Counted from the stretch's first letter, positions 17,281 to 27,066 are shown. The stretch: DNA of 64,000 nt from an uncultured Flavobacteriaceae bacterium (GCA_905181835.1 CAJIZF010000001.1:124001-188000), one strand, 5' to 3'. A program made the numbers and translations. Notes: generated by a model not told the origin, from the sequence alone.

Positions 17281-19395
17281 TTAATTATTTAGAAGTTTTA
17301 ATGCCTCCGACGCCTCTGAAACAGGAAGTTTACAACTATTATTTACGCAAACATAAATCAAAGTTTCGTCATCAATGTATCTATATTTTAATAAAGGTTT
17401 TGTGCTCTCTTTTGAGCTTCCAGCTACAAGTGCATTAGGGAGATACGATGTATTTAATTCTTTAATTTTACTGTTTGCATCTTTCCCAACAACAACTATT
17501 TCGTAGTATTTGTTTTTATAATTTTCTGTCAAATCTAGCCAATTGGAATAGCCACTTGGGTAAGTTTCAATTTCTGGATGAACATTATGAAGCATTTTTG
17601 AGGAGGTATTTAAATACTTTTCATTGTCCAAATGGTGCGATAATATAAAGAGGTTTTTTGCCATAATTGAATTAGAGGCAGCTATTACATTATCGCGATA
17701 TTCAAAACTTCTAGCAACTAATTTTTCGTCCTTTTTAGAGGTGAAGTAAAACATACTATTTTCTTGATTATAAAAGTTTTCATAAGTATAATCAGTTAGT
17801 TTTTTTGATAAACGAATCCATTTTTCATCAAGCGTAACCTCGTGCAGTGAAATAAAAGCATCTATTAAGGTTGCATAATCTTCTAAATATCCGTTGATGC
17901 TGCTTTGACCGTCTTTATAATTATGGTTTAATGCACCATTGGATTGTAATTGGTTTTCAATGATAAATTGTGCACTTTTTAGAGCTTCAGTCAAATAAGC
18001 TTGTATCTGAAAAGTTTTGAAAGCCTCTACATAGCCCTTTATCATCAAAGCATTCCAAGAGGTTAATGTTTTGTCGTCAAGCCTTGGTTTTTCTCTATTA
18101 TCTCTATAGGCTCTTAATTTGTTTTTCCAATTCTTTTTTTTCTGTTCAAGTTCAATTTGTGAAATTGAAAATTCATCAGTTATCAAAATGTCACTTTTTC
18201 GTCTTATCAGAACATAATTCTCTTTTTCCCATTTACCATAACTGTTAATATTATAATATTCAGAAAATAACGAGAAGTCATCTTCTAAAATTAATTTTAA
18301 CTCATTTTTATTAAAAACATAATAGGCTCCTTCTTCTAACTCACCTTCCTTCGTAAGACTATCGGCATCTAAAGAGGAATAAAATGCTCCTTCAGAATTT
18401 GTCATTTTCCTTTTTATAAATTCAAGAGTTTCTAAAACCACCTCTTTGTATAAAGGTTTTTTTGTTATTTGATATGCCTTGCTGTATAAACTTACCAATT
18501 GTGCATTGTCATATAACATTTTTTCAAAATGAGGCACATGCCACCTTGAATCAGTACTATACCTTGCAAAACCTCCTCCTACATGGTCGTATACTCCTCC
18601 ATATGCAATTTGGTCCAAGGTTACATAAACATAATTTAATAGTTTTTCATTATTGTATTGTATTCCATGCCTTAATAGATATTCTAAATTATTTGGCATC
18701 ATAAATTTTGGAGATCTGTTAGGCCCCCCATATTTATAATCAAAAGAGTCACTCCATTTTTCAACGATACTATCAGAAGGAAAATTTGTAAAATTTAATT
18801 CATTTGTATTTACAGAGATTAAATCCATACTTTTAATACCTTCTTCAAGTTGAGTTGCATAATCGATTAGTTTTTGAGGATTCTCTTGATAAATTTTTTC
18901 GATTTTTTCTAGAGAATTTATCCAAGCATCTTTTTTAAAATAGGTGCCGCCCCATACTGGTCTGCCATCTGGTAAGGTAATGACATTTAGGGGCCAGCCT
19001 GCACTTCCCGTCATTAATTGAACAGCATTAATATAAATTTGATCCACATCAGGGCGTTCTTCTCGATCTACTTTTACGGCTACAAAATGTTTATTCATAG
19101 TTACTGCAACGGTAGAATCCTCAAAACTTTCTTTTTCCATTACATGACACCAATGACAGGCAGAGTAACCAATACTTATGACCATAAGTTTTTTCTCCTC
19201 TTTTGCTTTTTGTAAAGTTTCTGAATTCCATGCTCTCCAATTAACAGGATTGTGAGCATGTTGTAACAAATAAGGACTTGTTTCATTAATTAATTCGTTG
19301 GTGTATTGGTGTTGTATATTCAAAATATCTTTTTTTGAAGAGTTACAAGAAAAAATTGTTATTGATAAAATTAAAACTATTAATATAACACGCAT
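17281..19395 (-). CDS. DUF255 thioredoxin-domain lipoprotein (YyaL/SSP411-like)
   Basis: Large protein of 704 residues with a lipoprotein signal (IFSC, Cys17). An N-terminal thioredoxin-like DUF255 domain (residues 35-195) has the CxxC in [17 protein letters not shown] (Cys80, Cys83), then [20 protein letters not shown]. The rest (residues 220-690) matches the helical toroid of the AGE/six-hairpin type seen in this family, with [14 protein letters not shown] and [14 protein letters not shown]. Homologues are widespread (human SPATA20), and the reaction is not settled. The lipoprotein signal puts this copy outside the cytoplasm, which is worth noting because many homologues are cytosolic. It ends a minus-strand stretch next to the nfu gene. 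Confidence 0.88.
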   Translation of the reverse strand: MRVILIVLILSITIFSCNSSKKDILNIQHQYTNELINETSPYLLQHAHNPVNWRAWNSETLQKAKEEKKLMVISIGYSACHWCHVMEKESFEDSTVAVTMNKHFVAVKVDREERPDVDQIYINAVQLMTGSAGWPLNVITLPDGRPVWGGTYFKKDAWINSLEKIEKIYQENPQKLIDYATQLEEGIKSMDLISVNTNELNFTNFPSDSIVEKWSDSFDYKYGGPNRSPKFMMPNNLEYLLRHGIQYNNEKLLNYVYVTLDQIAYGGVYDHVGGGFARYSTDSRWHVPHFEKMLYDNAQLVSLYSKAYQITKKPLYKEVVLETLEFIKRKMTNSEGAFYSSLDADSLTKEGELEEGAYYVFNKNELKLILEDDFSLFSEYYNINSYGKWEKENYVLIRRKSDILITDEFSISQIELEQKKKNWKNKLRAYRDNREKPRLDDKTLTSWNALMIKGYVEAFKTFQIQAYLTEALKSAQFIIENQLQSNGALNHNYKDGQSSINGYLEDYATLIDAFISLHEVTLDEKWIRLSKKLTDYTYENFYNQENSMFYFTSKKDEKLVARSFEYRDNVIAASNSIMAKNLFILSHHLDNEKYLNTSSKMLHNVHPEIETYPSGYSNWLDLTENYKNKYYEIVVVGKDANSKIKELNTSYLPNALVAGSSKESTKPLLKYRYIDDETLIYVCVNNSCKLPVSEASEALKLLNN

Positions 19396-19433
19396 ACTTT
19401 ATTTTATATTAAGATGTATATTTAAAAATTAAC

Positions 19434-20348
19434 TTATTCATTTAGGGCTTCAACATATTCAACCTTCCCGTTAAGCATTTCTCTTAACATGTTTTCAATT
19501 CCATTTTTAAGAGTTACTGTAGAAGAAGGACATCCGCTACAAGCACCTTGCAATATAACTTTTACAGTTTTAGTATCTATGTTATAGGAATCAAAAGCAA
19601 TATTTCCGCCGTCTCCCTCGACTGCTGGGCGTATGTATTCATTAAGTATTGAAATAATCTCTTTTTCAATTTCTGAATAATCTCTATCTTCAGTTAACTG
19701 ATTTGTTTGTTCTTGTTTCTGGAGTATTTCGTCTTTAAATATTGTTTTATTATCTTCAATATAGTTTCGGATGAATTCCCTTAATTCATTCGAAAATTCC
19801 TGCCAGGTATAATTATTTTTTTTTGTAATTGAAATATAATTTGTGTTCATAAAAACTTCTTTTACGAACGGAAAATTAAATAGTTCATTCGCTAAAGGAG
19901 CAAAGACTGTTTCATTTTTGTTTTTGAACTCATACATGGTATTCGCCAAGGTTCTATTTGCAACAAATTTTAAAACTTCCGGATTAGGAGTACTTTCGGC
20001 GTAGATGGTTATAGGGTTCTTTTTAGAAGATTCATTATCCTTCTTATTTATTACAGGTTGTCCTGATTTAAAATAATCTGAAATCGATTCAGCAACTTCA
20101 TCTTGAACATCTTGCCATTTAACTTGAGTCAGGTTAAAAGGGAATTTTTCGATAGCAATAAAATTTTGAGAAATATAAATAGTTTTCACGAAAGGAAGAT
20201 GAAATAGTCTCTGTGCAATAGGACTTTCTTTTGCATCATCAATATTATTGAACTCATAACTTTTTGACTGTGTAATAAATGATTTAGTAACAAACTTTAC
20301 AATATTATCGTTATTTGTAAGTTGTACAGTTATGTTTATTTTTGACAT
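19434..20348 (-). CDS. NifU family Fe-S cluster carrier with two N-terminal Nfu domains
   Basis: Cytoplasmic Nfu-type iron-sulfur cluster carrier, 304 residues. Two tandem Nfu N-terminal (scaffold) domains are seen: residues 1-90, with SPIAQRLFHLPFVKTIYISQ, and residues 110-195, with LANELFNFPFVKEVFMNTN. They share the pattern LF-x-FPFVK. The C-terminal NifU domain (residues 225-300) has the cluster-binding CxxC in LQGACSGCPSSTVTLKNGIE. It transfers Fe-S clusters to target proteins. The doubled N-terminal domain is a Bacteroidota layout. A divergent promoter separates it from the PorP/SprF gene. Confidence 0.92.
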   Translation of the reverse strand: MSKINITVQLTNNDNIVKFVTKSFITQSKSYEFNNIDDAKESPIAQRLFHLPFVKTIYISQNFIAIEKFPFNLTQVKWQDVQDEVAESISDYFKSGQPVINKKDNESSKKNPITIYAESTPNPEVLKFVANRTLANTMYEFKNKNETVFAPLANELFNFPFVKEVFMNTNYISITKKNNYTWQEFSNELREFIRNYIEDNKTIFKDEILQKQEQTNQLTEDRDYSEIEKEIISILNEYIRPAVEGDGGNIAFDSYNIDTKTVKVILQGACSGCPSSTVTLKNGIENMLREMLNGKVEYVEALNE

Positions 20349-20363
20349 TTCTTAACTTTTTCA

Positions 20364-20394
20364 CAAAAGTATAAAAAGAAAGTAATGTATTCAA
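20364..20394 (-). promoter_or_regulatory. Promoter of the nfu gene
   Basis: Read on the minus strand, TACTTTTG (20364-20371) is a perfect TAnnTTTG box, and TTG (20392-20394) lies exactly 20 bases upstream. The start codon at 20348 follows about 15 bases downstream. Confidence 0.75.
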
Positions 20395-20402
20395 TATATT
20401 TG
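20395..20402 (+). promoter_or_regulatory. -7 box of the PorP/SprF gene
   Basis: TATATTTG matches the flavobacterial TAnnTTTG box, 16 bases before the start codon. It abuts the -33 element of the divergent nfu promoter, so polymerase binding at the two may compete. No clear TTG was seen at the expected distance upstream. Confidence 0.55.
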
Positions 20403-20418
20403 ATAACTTAACCTACAC

Positions 20419-21417
20419 ATGGACATAAAAAAAGTTTACTTAGTTTTATTTGTTTTGTTATCTCATATAACATACTCACAAGATGGTATTCCTGTTTATT
20501 CAGATTACTTATCAGATAATTTATATTTATTACATCCGTCTATGGCAGGGGCAGCAACAAGTAATCAAATCAGATTGACAGCCAGAAAGCAATGGTTTGA
20601 CCAAAACGAAGCGCCAAATATGCAAACGTTAAATATCAACGCTAGAGTTGGTGAAAGGTCGGGTTTAGGAGCTATATTTTTTAATGATCAAAATGGCTAC
20701 CATTCTCAGACCGGAGCATACCTTACATATGCTCATCATATAATGTTTTCTAGGACTGAAGTAGATTTAAATCAGCTTTCATTTGGTTTGAGTTTTGGTT
20801 TAATACAATCTAGGCTAGATGAAACTCAATTTGATCCATTAGATTTTGATCCAATAATAGCAGGAATAATTCAAAGTTCTTCTTACTTTAATGTGGATGC
20901 AGGAGTGTCTTATAATTTTTTAAATTTTTCAGGGCATTTAACTGTAAAAAATATAATATTTCAAAGTAGGGAATTAAATTCTGCTGATTATGAATCCGCT
21001 AACCAGCGTAAATTTATTATATCTGGAGCTTATGCTTTTGCTAATTATGGATCTTCTTGGACCTATGAACCTTCATTAATGTATCAATTTCAAGAGAGAA
21101 CTAAAGAACAATTAATTGATATAAACGGAAAAGTTTATAGAGCAATGGACTTTGGAAAGTTATGGGGCGGATTATCTTATAGAAGGAGTTTTGATGGAGC
21201 AGAGTATCTTAATGGAATAGAAGTTGAAAATCAAAAATTACAGTATCTAACTGCTATTCTTGGAGTTAGTTTTAATAAGTTTTTGTTTGCTTACACCTAT
21301 TCGAGCCAAATGGGTAACGTAAAGTTTAGTAATGGCTCCTTTCATCAAATAACATTAGGTTTTAATTTCCTGGGTGGTCGGGAACCTTATGACTGTAATT
21401 GTCCAGCAATTAATTAA
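20419..21417 (+). CDS. PorP/SprF family type IX secretion membrane protein
   Basis: Outer-membrane protein of 332 residues of the PorP/SprF family. Members work with T9SS substrates, SprF being needed for surface delivery of SprB in Flavobacterium johnsoniae. The signal peptide covers residues 1-20 (ending TYSQ). The mature start DGIPVYSDYLSDNLYLLHPS and the following MAGAATSNQIRLTARKQW are the standard family opening. Alternating beta strands fill the rest, and the product ends with GGREPYDCNCPAIN. No SprB-like partner is next to it, so its cargo is unknown. Confidence 0.92.
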   Translation: MDIKKVYLVLFVLLSHITYSQDGIPVYSDYLSDNLYLLHPSMAGAATSNQIRLTARKQWFDQNEAPNMQTLNINARVGERSGLGAIFFNDQNGYHSQTGAYLTYAHHIMFSRTEVDLNQLSFGLSFGLIQSRLDETQFDPLDFDPIIAGIIQSSSYFNVDAGVSYNFLNFSGHLTVKNIIFQSRELNSADYESANQRKFIISGAYAFANYGSSWTYEPSLMYQFQERTKEQLIDINGKVYRAMDFGKLWGGLSYRRSFDGAEYLNGIEVENQKLQYLTAILGVSFNKFLFAYTYSSQMGNVKFSNGSFHQITLGFNFLGGREPYDCNCPAIN

Positions 21418-21451
21418 TGAGGTCAGTTAATATCCCTGTCAGGTATTTTTG

Positions 21452-22240
21452 TTAGAATTTTCTTGTTTCTATATCAACTTTTTCAAGATATTTTTTTAAT
21501 AAATGCTTTAAGGTTATATCTGATGAGTTTGTAATAAATTGAATAATAGGCTGATTGCTAGCTTCTCTTAATAAGTTATTTTCTAATAGTATGCTTTTTG
21601 TTTGCTTAGCAACTGCTTCTCCAGAATCTATGATTTTTATGTTATTTGGCAATAATTTTACCAACTGTGGAATTAAATATGGGTAATGGCTACATCCTAA
21701 TACAAGGTGGTCTATATTATTTTCTAACATTGGTTTAAGAAATTTTTCTAATAGACTTGAGATTTCAGAACTTAACAAAGCCCCCTTTTCAATTAAAGGC
21801 ACTAATCCTTCGCCAATAACCTCTGTTATCATAATATCTTTGGTGAATTCCTTTGTGGCTAATGAGAATAGTTCACTATTTAAAGTGCCTTTTGTTGCAA
21901 GAATTCCAATACTCTTACTTTTTGATTGTAACGCTGCAGGTTTGATGGCTGGTTCGATTCCTATAAATGGAACTCTGAATCTTCCGCGCAGTACAGTTAT
22001 GGCGTTCGTAGTGGCTGTATTACAAGCAACAACAATTATTTTACAACCTTTTTCTAATAATAGTTCGGTATTCTTTATACTTAATGATATTATTTCTTCC
22101 TTTGACTTATTACCATAGGGTGCGTTCAGACTATCGGCTAAATAAATAGTATTCTCGTAAGGAAGTAATTGATGAATTTCCTTCCAAATTGAAGTACCAC
22201 CAACCCCAGAATCAAATAAACCAATTGGATTGTTATTCAT
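21452..22240 (-). CDS. murI: Glutamate racemase
   Basis: Interconverts L- and D-glutamate to supply D-glutamate for peptidoglycan, in the cytoplasm. Both catalytic cysteines are present: VACNTATTNA (Cys73) and LGCSHYPYL (Cys183). The opening GLFDSGVGGTSIWKEI is the family signature. The length of 262 residues is normal. It is the last gene after the skp genes, separated from them by a terminator-like hairpin, so its expression may be only partly coupled to theirs. Confidence 0.95.
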   Translation of the reverse strand: MNNNPIGLFDSGVGGTSIWKEIHQLLPYENTIYLADSLNAPYGNKSKEEIISLSIKNTELLLEKGCKIIVVACNTATTNAITVLRGRFRVPFIGIEPAIKPAALQSKSKSIGILATKGTLNSELFSLATKEFTKDIMITEVIGEGLVPLIEKGALLSSEISSLLEKFLKPMLENNIDHLVLGCSHYPYLIPQLVKLLPNNIKIIDSGEAVAKQTKSILLENNLLREASNQPIIQFITNSSDITLKHLLKKYLEKVDIETRKF

Positions 22241-22253
22241 GTTATAAAAATAA

Positions 22254-22283
22254 AAAACTGTTCACCAAAGGGAGAACAGTTTT
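22254..22283 (-). terminator. Terminator or attenuator between skp and murI
   Basis: AAAACTGTTC (22254-22263) pairs with GAACAGTTTT (22274-22283) around a ten-base loop. Read on the minus strand it lies 24 bases after the downstream skp stop codon and is followed by a T-rich stretch. It would end or reduce readthrough into murI, whose start codon is 13 bases further on. Confidence 0.75.
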
Positions 22284-22307
22284 GATATTAATTTTTAAAA
22301 TTAGAAA

Positions 22308-22808
22308 TTAAATTCCTAGTTCTTTTTTTACGTCGACCAATAAGTCCTTACCCTCTGCCAAAAGCAATGTGCTGCTATCCATTACATATTGATATCCTTG
22401 AGTTCTTCCTACTTTTTGGATTGCAACTCTTGCTTTCTCTAAAATTGGTGCTATTAAGTCCTCCTGCTTTTTCTGTAAATCTTCTAGAGCACCCTGTCGG
22501 TAGGCATTTATATTAGTTTGCATTCCTTGAACCTCTTCAGCACGTTTTGCATTTTCCTCTGCAGTTTTACTTTCTGCTTCTACTTCATATTGTTTGATTT
22601 TAGTTTCAAACTCTCTCACTAATGTTTTTATTTCTGTATCGTATGTTTTTTGAAGTTTTTCTAATTGACTTTGAGCTTCTTTCATTTCTGGCATTGCTTC
22701 AGCAAGTGCTTGAGTATCAATATGTGCAACTTTTGTTTGTGCATTCACAAAGCTTGTAGCTCCTACTATTAGTATGATCGCTACGAATAATGATTTGATT
22801 TTTTTCAT
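22308..22808 (-). CDS. OmpH/Skp family outer membrane chaperone (second copy)
   Basis: Periplasmic chaperone of 166 residues. A signal peptide covers residues 1-23 (ending VNAQ). The mature start TKVAHIDTQALAEAMPEM is the usual OmpH opening (VAYIDxxxLxxxxPE). A long helical, Gln/Glu/Lys-rich stretch (residues 40-120) forms the tentacles, and the end (VDVKKELGI) is a common C terminus. It is 41 bases downstream of the longer Skp gene and in the same operon as bamA, so it probably escorts unfolded barrel proteins to the BAM complex. Confidence 0.92.
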   Translation of the reverse strand: MKKIKSLFVAIILIVGATSFVNAQTKVAHIDTQALAEAMPEMKEAQSQLEKLQKTYDTEIKTLVREFETKIKQYEVEAESKTAEENAKRAEEVQGMQTNINAYRQGALEDLQKKQEDLIAPILEKARVAIQKVGRTQGYQYVMDSSTLLLAEGKDLLVDVKKELGI

Positions 22809-22849
22809 TGTAATTGTATTAAAAATTAAGTGTTATTTATTGTTTATTC

Positions 22850-23707
22850 TTAGTTTATTCCATTTTCGTCTTCTCCATCTCCTTCATTATTATTGGTTGG
22901 AGTTGGATTTAATCTATTTTCTCTGGCGGTTAGTATAGAATCTCTCTTTCGTTGTCTTTCGTCAAGTAATTGTTGTTTTCTTGCTTCATATTCTATTCGC
23001 TTGGCTTCACGGATTGAATCTCGAACTCTTTTTCTTTCTTCCATATCTTTCTCACGCGCATTTTTCTTATCTTCTATTGCTTTTTCTCTTTCAGAAATAG
23101 CTTTATCTTCTTCTACAGTCAGATCTTCTTCACGTTCTACCTCTCTCTTTTCTTTTTTATTACTTATTTCTTTTCTTTTGGCTGAACGATTAATACTTCT
23201 TAAAACAATATCACTGATATCATGTCTGTCTGCAGAAAACAACATCACAATATCAGCTGATCTATCAAAAATAAAATCATATTTTTTATTTTCGGCAATC
23301 TCTTGTACAATATTAAAAACCTGATCCTGGATTGGCTGCACTAACTGTTGCCTTTGTAAAAATAAATCTCCATTAGGACCAAACCGGTCTTGTTGGTATT
23401 TTATCATTTCGTCTTCTAATACTTTAATGTCTTCTTCTCTTTCTTCAATTAATTCAGTAGTAAGCAATACTCTTTCTGTGCTCAAATTAATTTTTAGAAG
23501 TTCTATCTCATCATTCTTCTTTTCGAGATCCTTTTTCCAACGTTGAACTTTTCCGTTTAATTGGGTAGAAGCTTCCTTATATTCAGGTACGTTTTCAAGA
23601 ATATATTCCATATCAATATATCCAATTCGAACCCCTCTTTGCGCATTAGCTACAAAAGAAAAACACAAAAGAGTGAGCGTAATAAATAGTAACTTTTTTG
23701 TTTTCAT
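22850..23707 (-). CDS. OmpH/Skp family outer membrane chaperone (first, long copy)
   Basis: Skp-like periplasmic chaperone. The ATG at 23707 is chosen because MKTKKLLFITLTLLCFSFVA is a proper signal peptide; a frame-open ATG at 23743 would add twelve residues ahead of it. The mature start is RGVRIGYIDMEYILENVPEY. A helical tentacle region follows. The C-terminal third (from about residue 185) is an unusually long, highly charged Glu/Arg/Lys-rich coiled-coil-like extension ending in an acidic tail (GDGEDENGIN). That extension, about 110 residues, is absent from the second copy. The gene is 40 bases after bamA. Confidence 0.9.
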   Translation of the reverse strand: MKTKKLLFITLTLLCFSFVANAQRGVRIGYIDMEYILENVPEYKEASTQLNGKVQRWKKDLEKKNDEIELLKINLSTERVLLTTELIEEREEDIKVLEDEMIKYQQDRFGPNGDLFLQRQQLVQPIQDQVFNIVQEIAENKKYDFIFDRSADIVMLFSADRHDISDIVLRSINRSAKRKEISNKKEKREVEREEDLTVEEDKAISEREKAIEDKKNAREKDMEERKRVRDSIREAKRIEYEARKQQLLDERQRKRDSILTARENRLNPTPTNNNEGDGEDENGIN

Positions 23708-23747
23708 AATTGTTAGTTGTATGTAAAGAAAATATCGTGCCATTTTT

Positions 23748-26354
23748 TTAAAATTGTTGTCCTATTATAAAATGAGTTTCCCAACCGTTTGGTTGAAAAC
23801 CACCTTGTATAGGGTCGAATCCGTAACCGAAATCGATTCCTAATAATCCAAATGCCGGCATAAATATACGCAATCCTAAGCCAGCAGACCTTTTTAATTG
23901 AAAAGGATTGTACTCTCTAAAATTATCATAAGCTGCTCCACCTTCGATAAATGTTAAAGCATATATGGATGCAAGCTGCTTCAAAGTTATTGGATAACGT
24001 AATTCTAAAGAAAACTTATTATAAATAGCGTTTCCATCTAATGTTGATAATGATTGATTAGGATATCCTCTTAATGCAATAACTTCACGACCATCTAAAC
24101 TGAAAGCACCTAACCCATCACCTCCTAAGAAAAATCTTTCAAAAGGAGGAAGCCCTCTATCTTGATTATAGGCTCCCAAGAATCCAAACTCTGCACTTGG
24201 CCGTAAAACCATTTTTCCTACTAACTGGGTATACCAAGTTCCCTTAAATTTTATTTTGTAATACTCTAGCCATTTAAATTTTTGTTGATCTATTTCGGCT
24301 ATTCTCTCAGTAGCATTAACAAATTCAGGATCTGTAGGTCCAATTTCCTCTAGTCCTTGACGCTCATTATCTAGCTTTTTCCAATTGGTATCACTAAATA
24401 TTGAGTAAGGTAGAGTTACTTTAGCGGAAACACTAAAATCAGACCCTGACATTGGAAAAATTGGGTTTGTTGCAGTGTTATTTCGGCTAATTCCTATTGT
24501 GTAAGCTAAATTGTTTGATTCTCCATCTCCAAAAGTAAACAAGCCGGTATTGTAATTTTTTAAATTGTAATGTTGATAACTGAGCGAATGAGATAACGTA
24601 AAATAATCGTCAGGCCATTTTAACCTTTTTGCAAGACCAATAGCTCCACCTGTAATTAAAAAACGTCTAGATTTATCAACGTCCCTTCTTCTGGCATCGT
24701 AGAAATACTGAACGGTATGAGAAAAAGAGGTGCTTAATTGAATCGGTTTTTTTCCTCCCAACCAAGGCTCAACTAAAGAAAGACTGTAAGTTTGGTAAAA
24801 AGAACTTCCTTGAGCTCTTATTGATAATTTTTGACCATCTCCCATTGGTAGAGGATGGTAGGCTTCTTTGTTTAAAATATTTCTTATAGAAAAATTATTG
24901 AATGAAAGACCAAGAGTCCCTACAAATCCACCTCCGCCATATCCTCCTTGAAGCTCTATTTGACTAGACCCTTTTTCAACTACAGAATACTCCATATCTA
25001 AAGTGCCGTTATTTGGATCTACATTTTTGAAGTTTGGCGAAATTTGTTCTGCATCAAAGTATCCTAGTTGTCCAAGTTCTCGGATGGTTCTTACCACATT
25101 ACGTTTGCTATATTTTTGACCTGGACGCGTTCTTATTTCTCTATAAATTACGTGGTCATTAGTTTTGTCGTTTCCAACAACAGTTATGTGATCAAAATAA
25201 GCAATCTTGCCTTCGTGGATTCGGACTTCAAAATCGATTGTATCGTTTTTAACAGCAACTTCAACTGGATTGATACGTGAAAATAAATAACCGTTGTTTT
25301 GATAGAGGTTAGTTAAGTCATTTGCTTCAGGATCTTCGGCATTTTCAATTCTTTCTTGTAATAAAACACCGTTATAGGTATTTCCTTCACCGATTCCTAA
25401 AACGCTTCGAAGCTGTCTGTTGGTGTAAACGCTATTTCCAATAAAATTGATATCCCCAAAATAATATCTTCTACCTTCTTCTACATTAATTTTTAGAGTA
25501 ATATTTTTATTGTCTTCTTCTATAATGGTATCACTTAAAATACGTGCATCTCTAAATCCATTTGATCTAAATTTAGTGAGCATTGACTCTTTATCAGTTT
25601 CAAAACTATTATTTGTGAATTTTGATCTTTTCCAAATACGAAAAAACGATTTCTCTTTTGTATCCTTCATAGAGGCCTTCAATTTACTGTCACTAAGTTC
25701 TTCGTTTCCTTTGATCTCTATAGAAGAAATTTTTACTTTTTTATTTCTATTGATATTTACCGTCAAATGTTTTGAAAATTCTACACCTAAAGAGTCGATA
25801 AACGGCTTCGTGGTTATTTCTACTTCAGTGTTAAAAAATCCATCTTCACGGTATTTCTTTTTAATGTAGTTTTTTGTTGTAGTAATAAGATTTTTTGTGA
25901 TTTTAACACCAGGTTTTAAATTGTTGTCTTTAATAATTTCTTTTTGTTTACCTTTTTTTATGCCAACAATTGTAACATCTTTAATTTTTGGAAGCTCTAC
26001 GATGTTCAATTCAAGATCTACTTTATCTCCAACAATATTTGTGATGTAAAATGCGATATCACTAAATAGTCCTTGATCCCAAAGTTTCTTTGTGATCTCA
26101 CTAAGTTTTTCTCCAGGAATATAGATGCGATCACCAACTTTTAGCCCTGTAAATGCAACAACTGTTTTTTTATTAAAACTCTGTTCACCAGAGACAGTTA
26201 AAGAATTAATAGTATATTTTTTATTTCCTTGAAGCTGGGATCGCTGGGCAAACAGTGAAAATGAAGATATTATTGTAAAAAATATTATACAACAAATCTT
26301 TCTGTAGGTATTTATTTGAGCACTATTATTTAAGTTGATCACTTGTCTTTCCAA
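23748..26354 (-). CDS. bamA: Outer membrane protein assembly factor BamA
   Basis: Central pore of the BAM complex, which inserts beta-barrel proteins into the outer membrane; 868 residues. The signal peptide is preceded by a polar N-terminal extension (residues 1-19) and ends at SLFAQ. Five POTRA domains occupy about residues 45-460. The C-terminal 400 residues form the 16-stranded Omp85 barrel, with GGDGLGAFSLDGREVIALRG (lid/loop region VRGY-like) and the terminal strand THFIIGQQF ending in Phe. The start overlaps the end of uppS by 29 bases, so the two are translationally coupled. Confidence 0.95.
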   Translation of the reverse strand: MERQVINLNNSAQINTYRKICCIIFFTIISSFSLFAQRSQLQGNKKYTINSLTVSGEQSFNKKTVVAFTGLKVGDRIYIPGEKLSEITKKLWDQGLFSDIAFYITNIVGDKVDLELNIVELPKIKDVTIVGIKKGKQKEIIKDNNLKPGVKITKNLITTTKNYIKKKYREDGFFNTEVEITTKPFIDSLGVEFSKHLTVNINRNKKVKISSIEIKGNEELSDSKLKASMKDTKEKSFFRIWKRSKFTNNSFETDKESMLTKFRSNGFRDARILSDTIIEEDNKNITLKINVEEGRRYYFGDINFIGNSVYTNRQLRSVLGIGEGNTYNGVLLQERIENAEDPEANDLTNLYQNNGYLFSRINPVEVAVKNDTIDFEVRIHEGKIAYFDHITVVGNDKTNDHVIYREIRTRPGQKYSKRNVVRTIRELGQLGYFDAEQISPNFKNVDPNNGTLDMEYSVVEKGSSQIELQGGYGGGGFVGTLGLSFNNFSIRNILNKEAYHPLPMGDGQKLSIRAQGSSFYQTYSLSLVEPWLGGKKPIQLSTSFSHTVQYFYDARRRDVDKSRRFLITGGAIGLAKRLKWPDDYFTLSHSLSYQHYNLKNYNTGLFTFGDGESNNLAYTIGISRNNTATNPIFPMSGSDFSVSAKVTLPYSIFSDTNWKKLDNERQGLEEIGPTDPEFVNATERIAEIDQQKFKWLEYYKIKFKGTWYTQLVGKMVLRPSAEFGFLGAYNQDRGLPPFERFFLGGDGLGAFSLDGREVIALRGYPNQSLSTLDGNAIYNKFSLELRYPITLKQLASIYALTFIEGGAAYDNFREYNPFQLKRSAGLGLRIFMPAFGLLGIDFGYGFDPIQGGFQPNGWETHFIIGQQF

Positions 26355-27066
26355 ATCTTCGTTCTCTATTTTGATAATTCAATATTGCCTCAAAAAGGTT
26401 TTCGTTATTAAAATCTGGCCAAAGTATGTCCGTAAAGAACAATTCAGCGTATGCAATTTCCCAAAGTAAAAAGTTACTTATACGTTGTTCACCACTGGTT
26501 CGTATTAGTAAATCTACGTCTGGCAGATAATGATCGTAAAGATGATTATTAATTACCGATTTGTCAATATTTTCGGGCGAAATTAGGTTATTTTTAACTT
26601 TAAGACTAATCTCTTTTATAGTTTTTATTAATTCTTCTTGAGATCCGTAACTTAAAGCGAGTGTTAAAGTTAATCTATTATTATCTTTAGTTTTCTCAAT
26701 AACATCCTTCAGCTCTTTAGCTACTTTAGTTGGGAGAGAATTTAAGTTTCCAATTGTCGAGAGTTTGATGTTGTTTTTTTGAAGTGTTTTCACCTCTTTT
26801 TTTAATGACGATATCAATAACTTCATCAATAATTCAACCTCTAACTTTGGACGGTTCCAATTCTCAGTTGAAAATGCATATAAGGTTAAGTATTTGACAT
26901 TAATTTTTGCGCAAGTTTCAACTATTTCTTTGACAGTTTTTGCCCCATTTTGATGTCCAATACTTCTTAACAATCCTTTGCTTTTTGCCCATCGCCCATT
27001 ACCGTCCATAATAATAGCAATGTGATTAGGTAATTGGTCAGTATTTATTTCACTTAATAGACTCAT
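26326..27066 (-). CDS. uppS: Isoprenyl transferase (undecaprenyl diphosphate synthase)
   Basis: Cytosolic cis-prenyltransferase that makes the C55 lipid carrier for peptidoglycan and O-antigen. Catalytic Asp21 is in IIMDGNGRWAKSKG. Other signatures are LTLYAFSTENWNRP and DLLIRTSGEQRISNFLLW. The length of 246 residues is normal. It starts directly at the end of the PorG-like gene and overlaps bamA, in the conserved porG-uppS-bamA-skp-skp order. Confidence 0.96.
   Translation of the reverse strand: MSLLSEINTDQLPNHIAIIMDGNGRWAKSKGLLRSIGHQNGAKTVKEIVETCAKINVKYLTLYAFSTENWNRPKLEVELLMKLLISSLKKEVKTLQKNNIKLSTIGNLNSLPTKVAKELKDVIEKTKDNNRLTLTLALSYGSQEELIKTIKEISLKVKNNLISPENIDKSVINNHLYDHYLPDVDLLIRTSGEQRISNFLLWEIAYAELFFTDILWPDFNNENLFEAILNYQNRERRFGKTSDQLK

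Noticed and set aside
17247-17438. Small plus-strand ORF overlapping the DUF255 gene end
   Set aside because: It mostly overlaps the C terminus of the DUF255 gene on the other strand and has no recognisable features.
22893-23324. Plus-strand ORF of 143 residues with many Ser and Leu
   Set aside because: It is antisense to the charged C-terminal part of the long Skp gene; its composition is explained by the Glu/Lys/Arg codons on the other strand.
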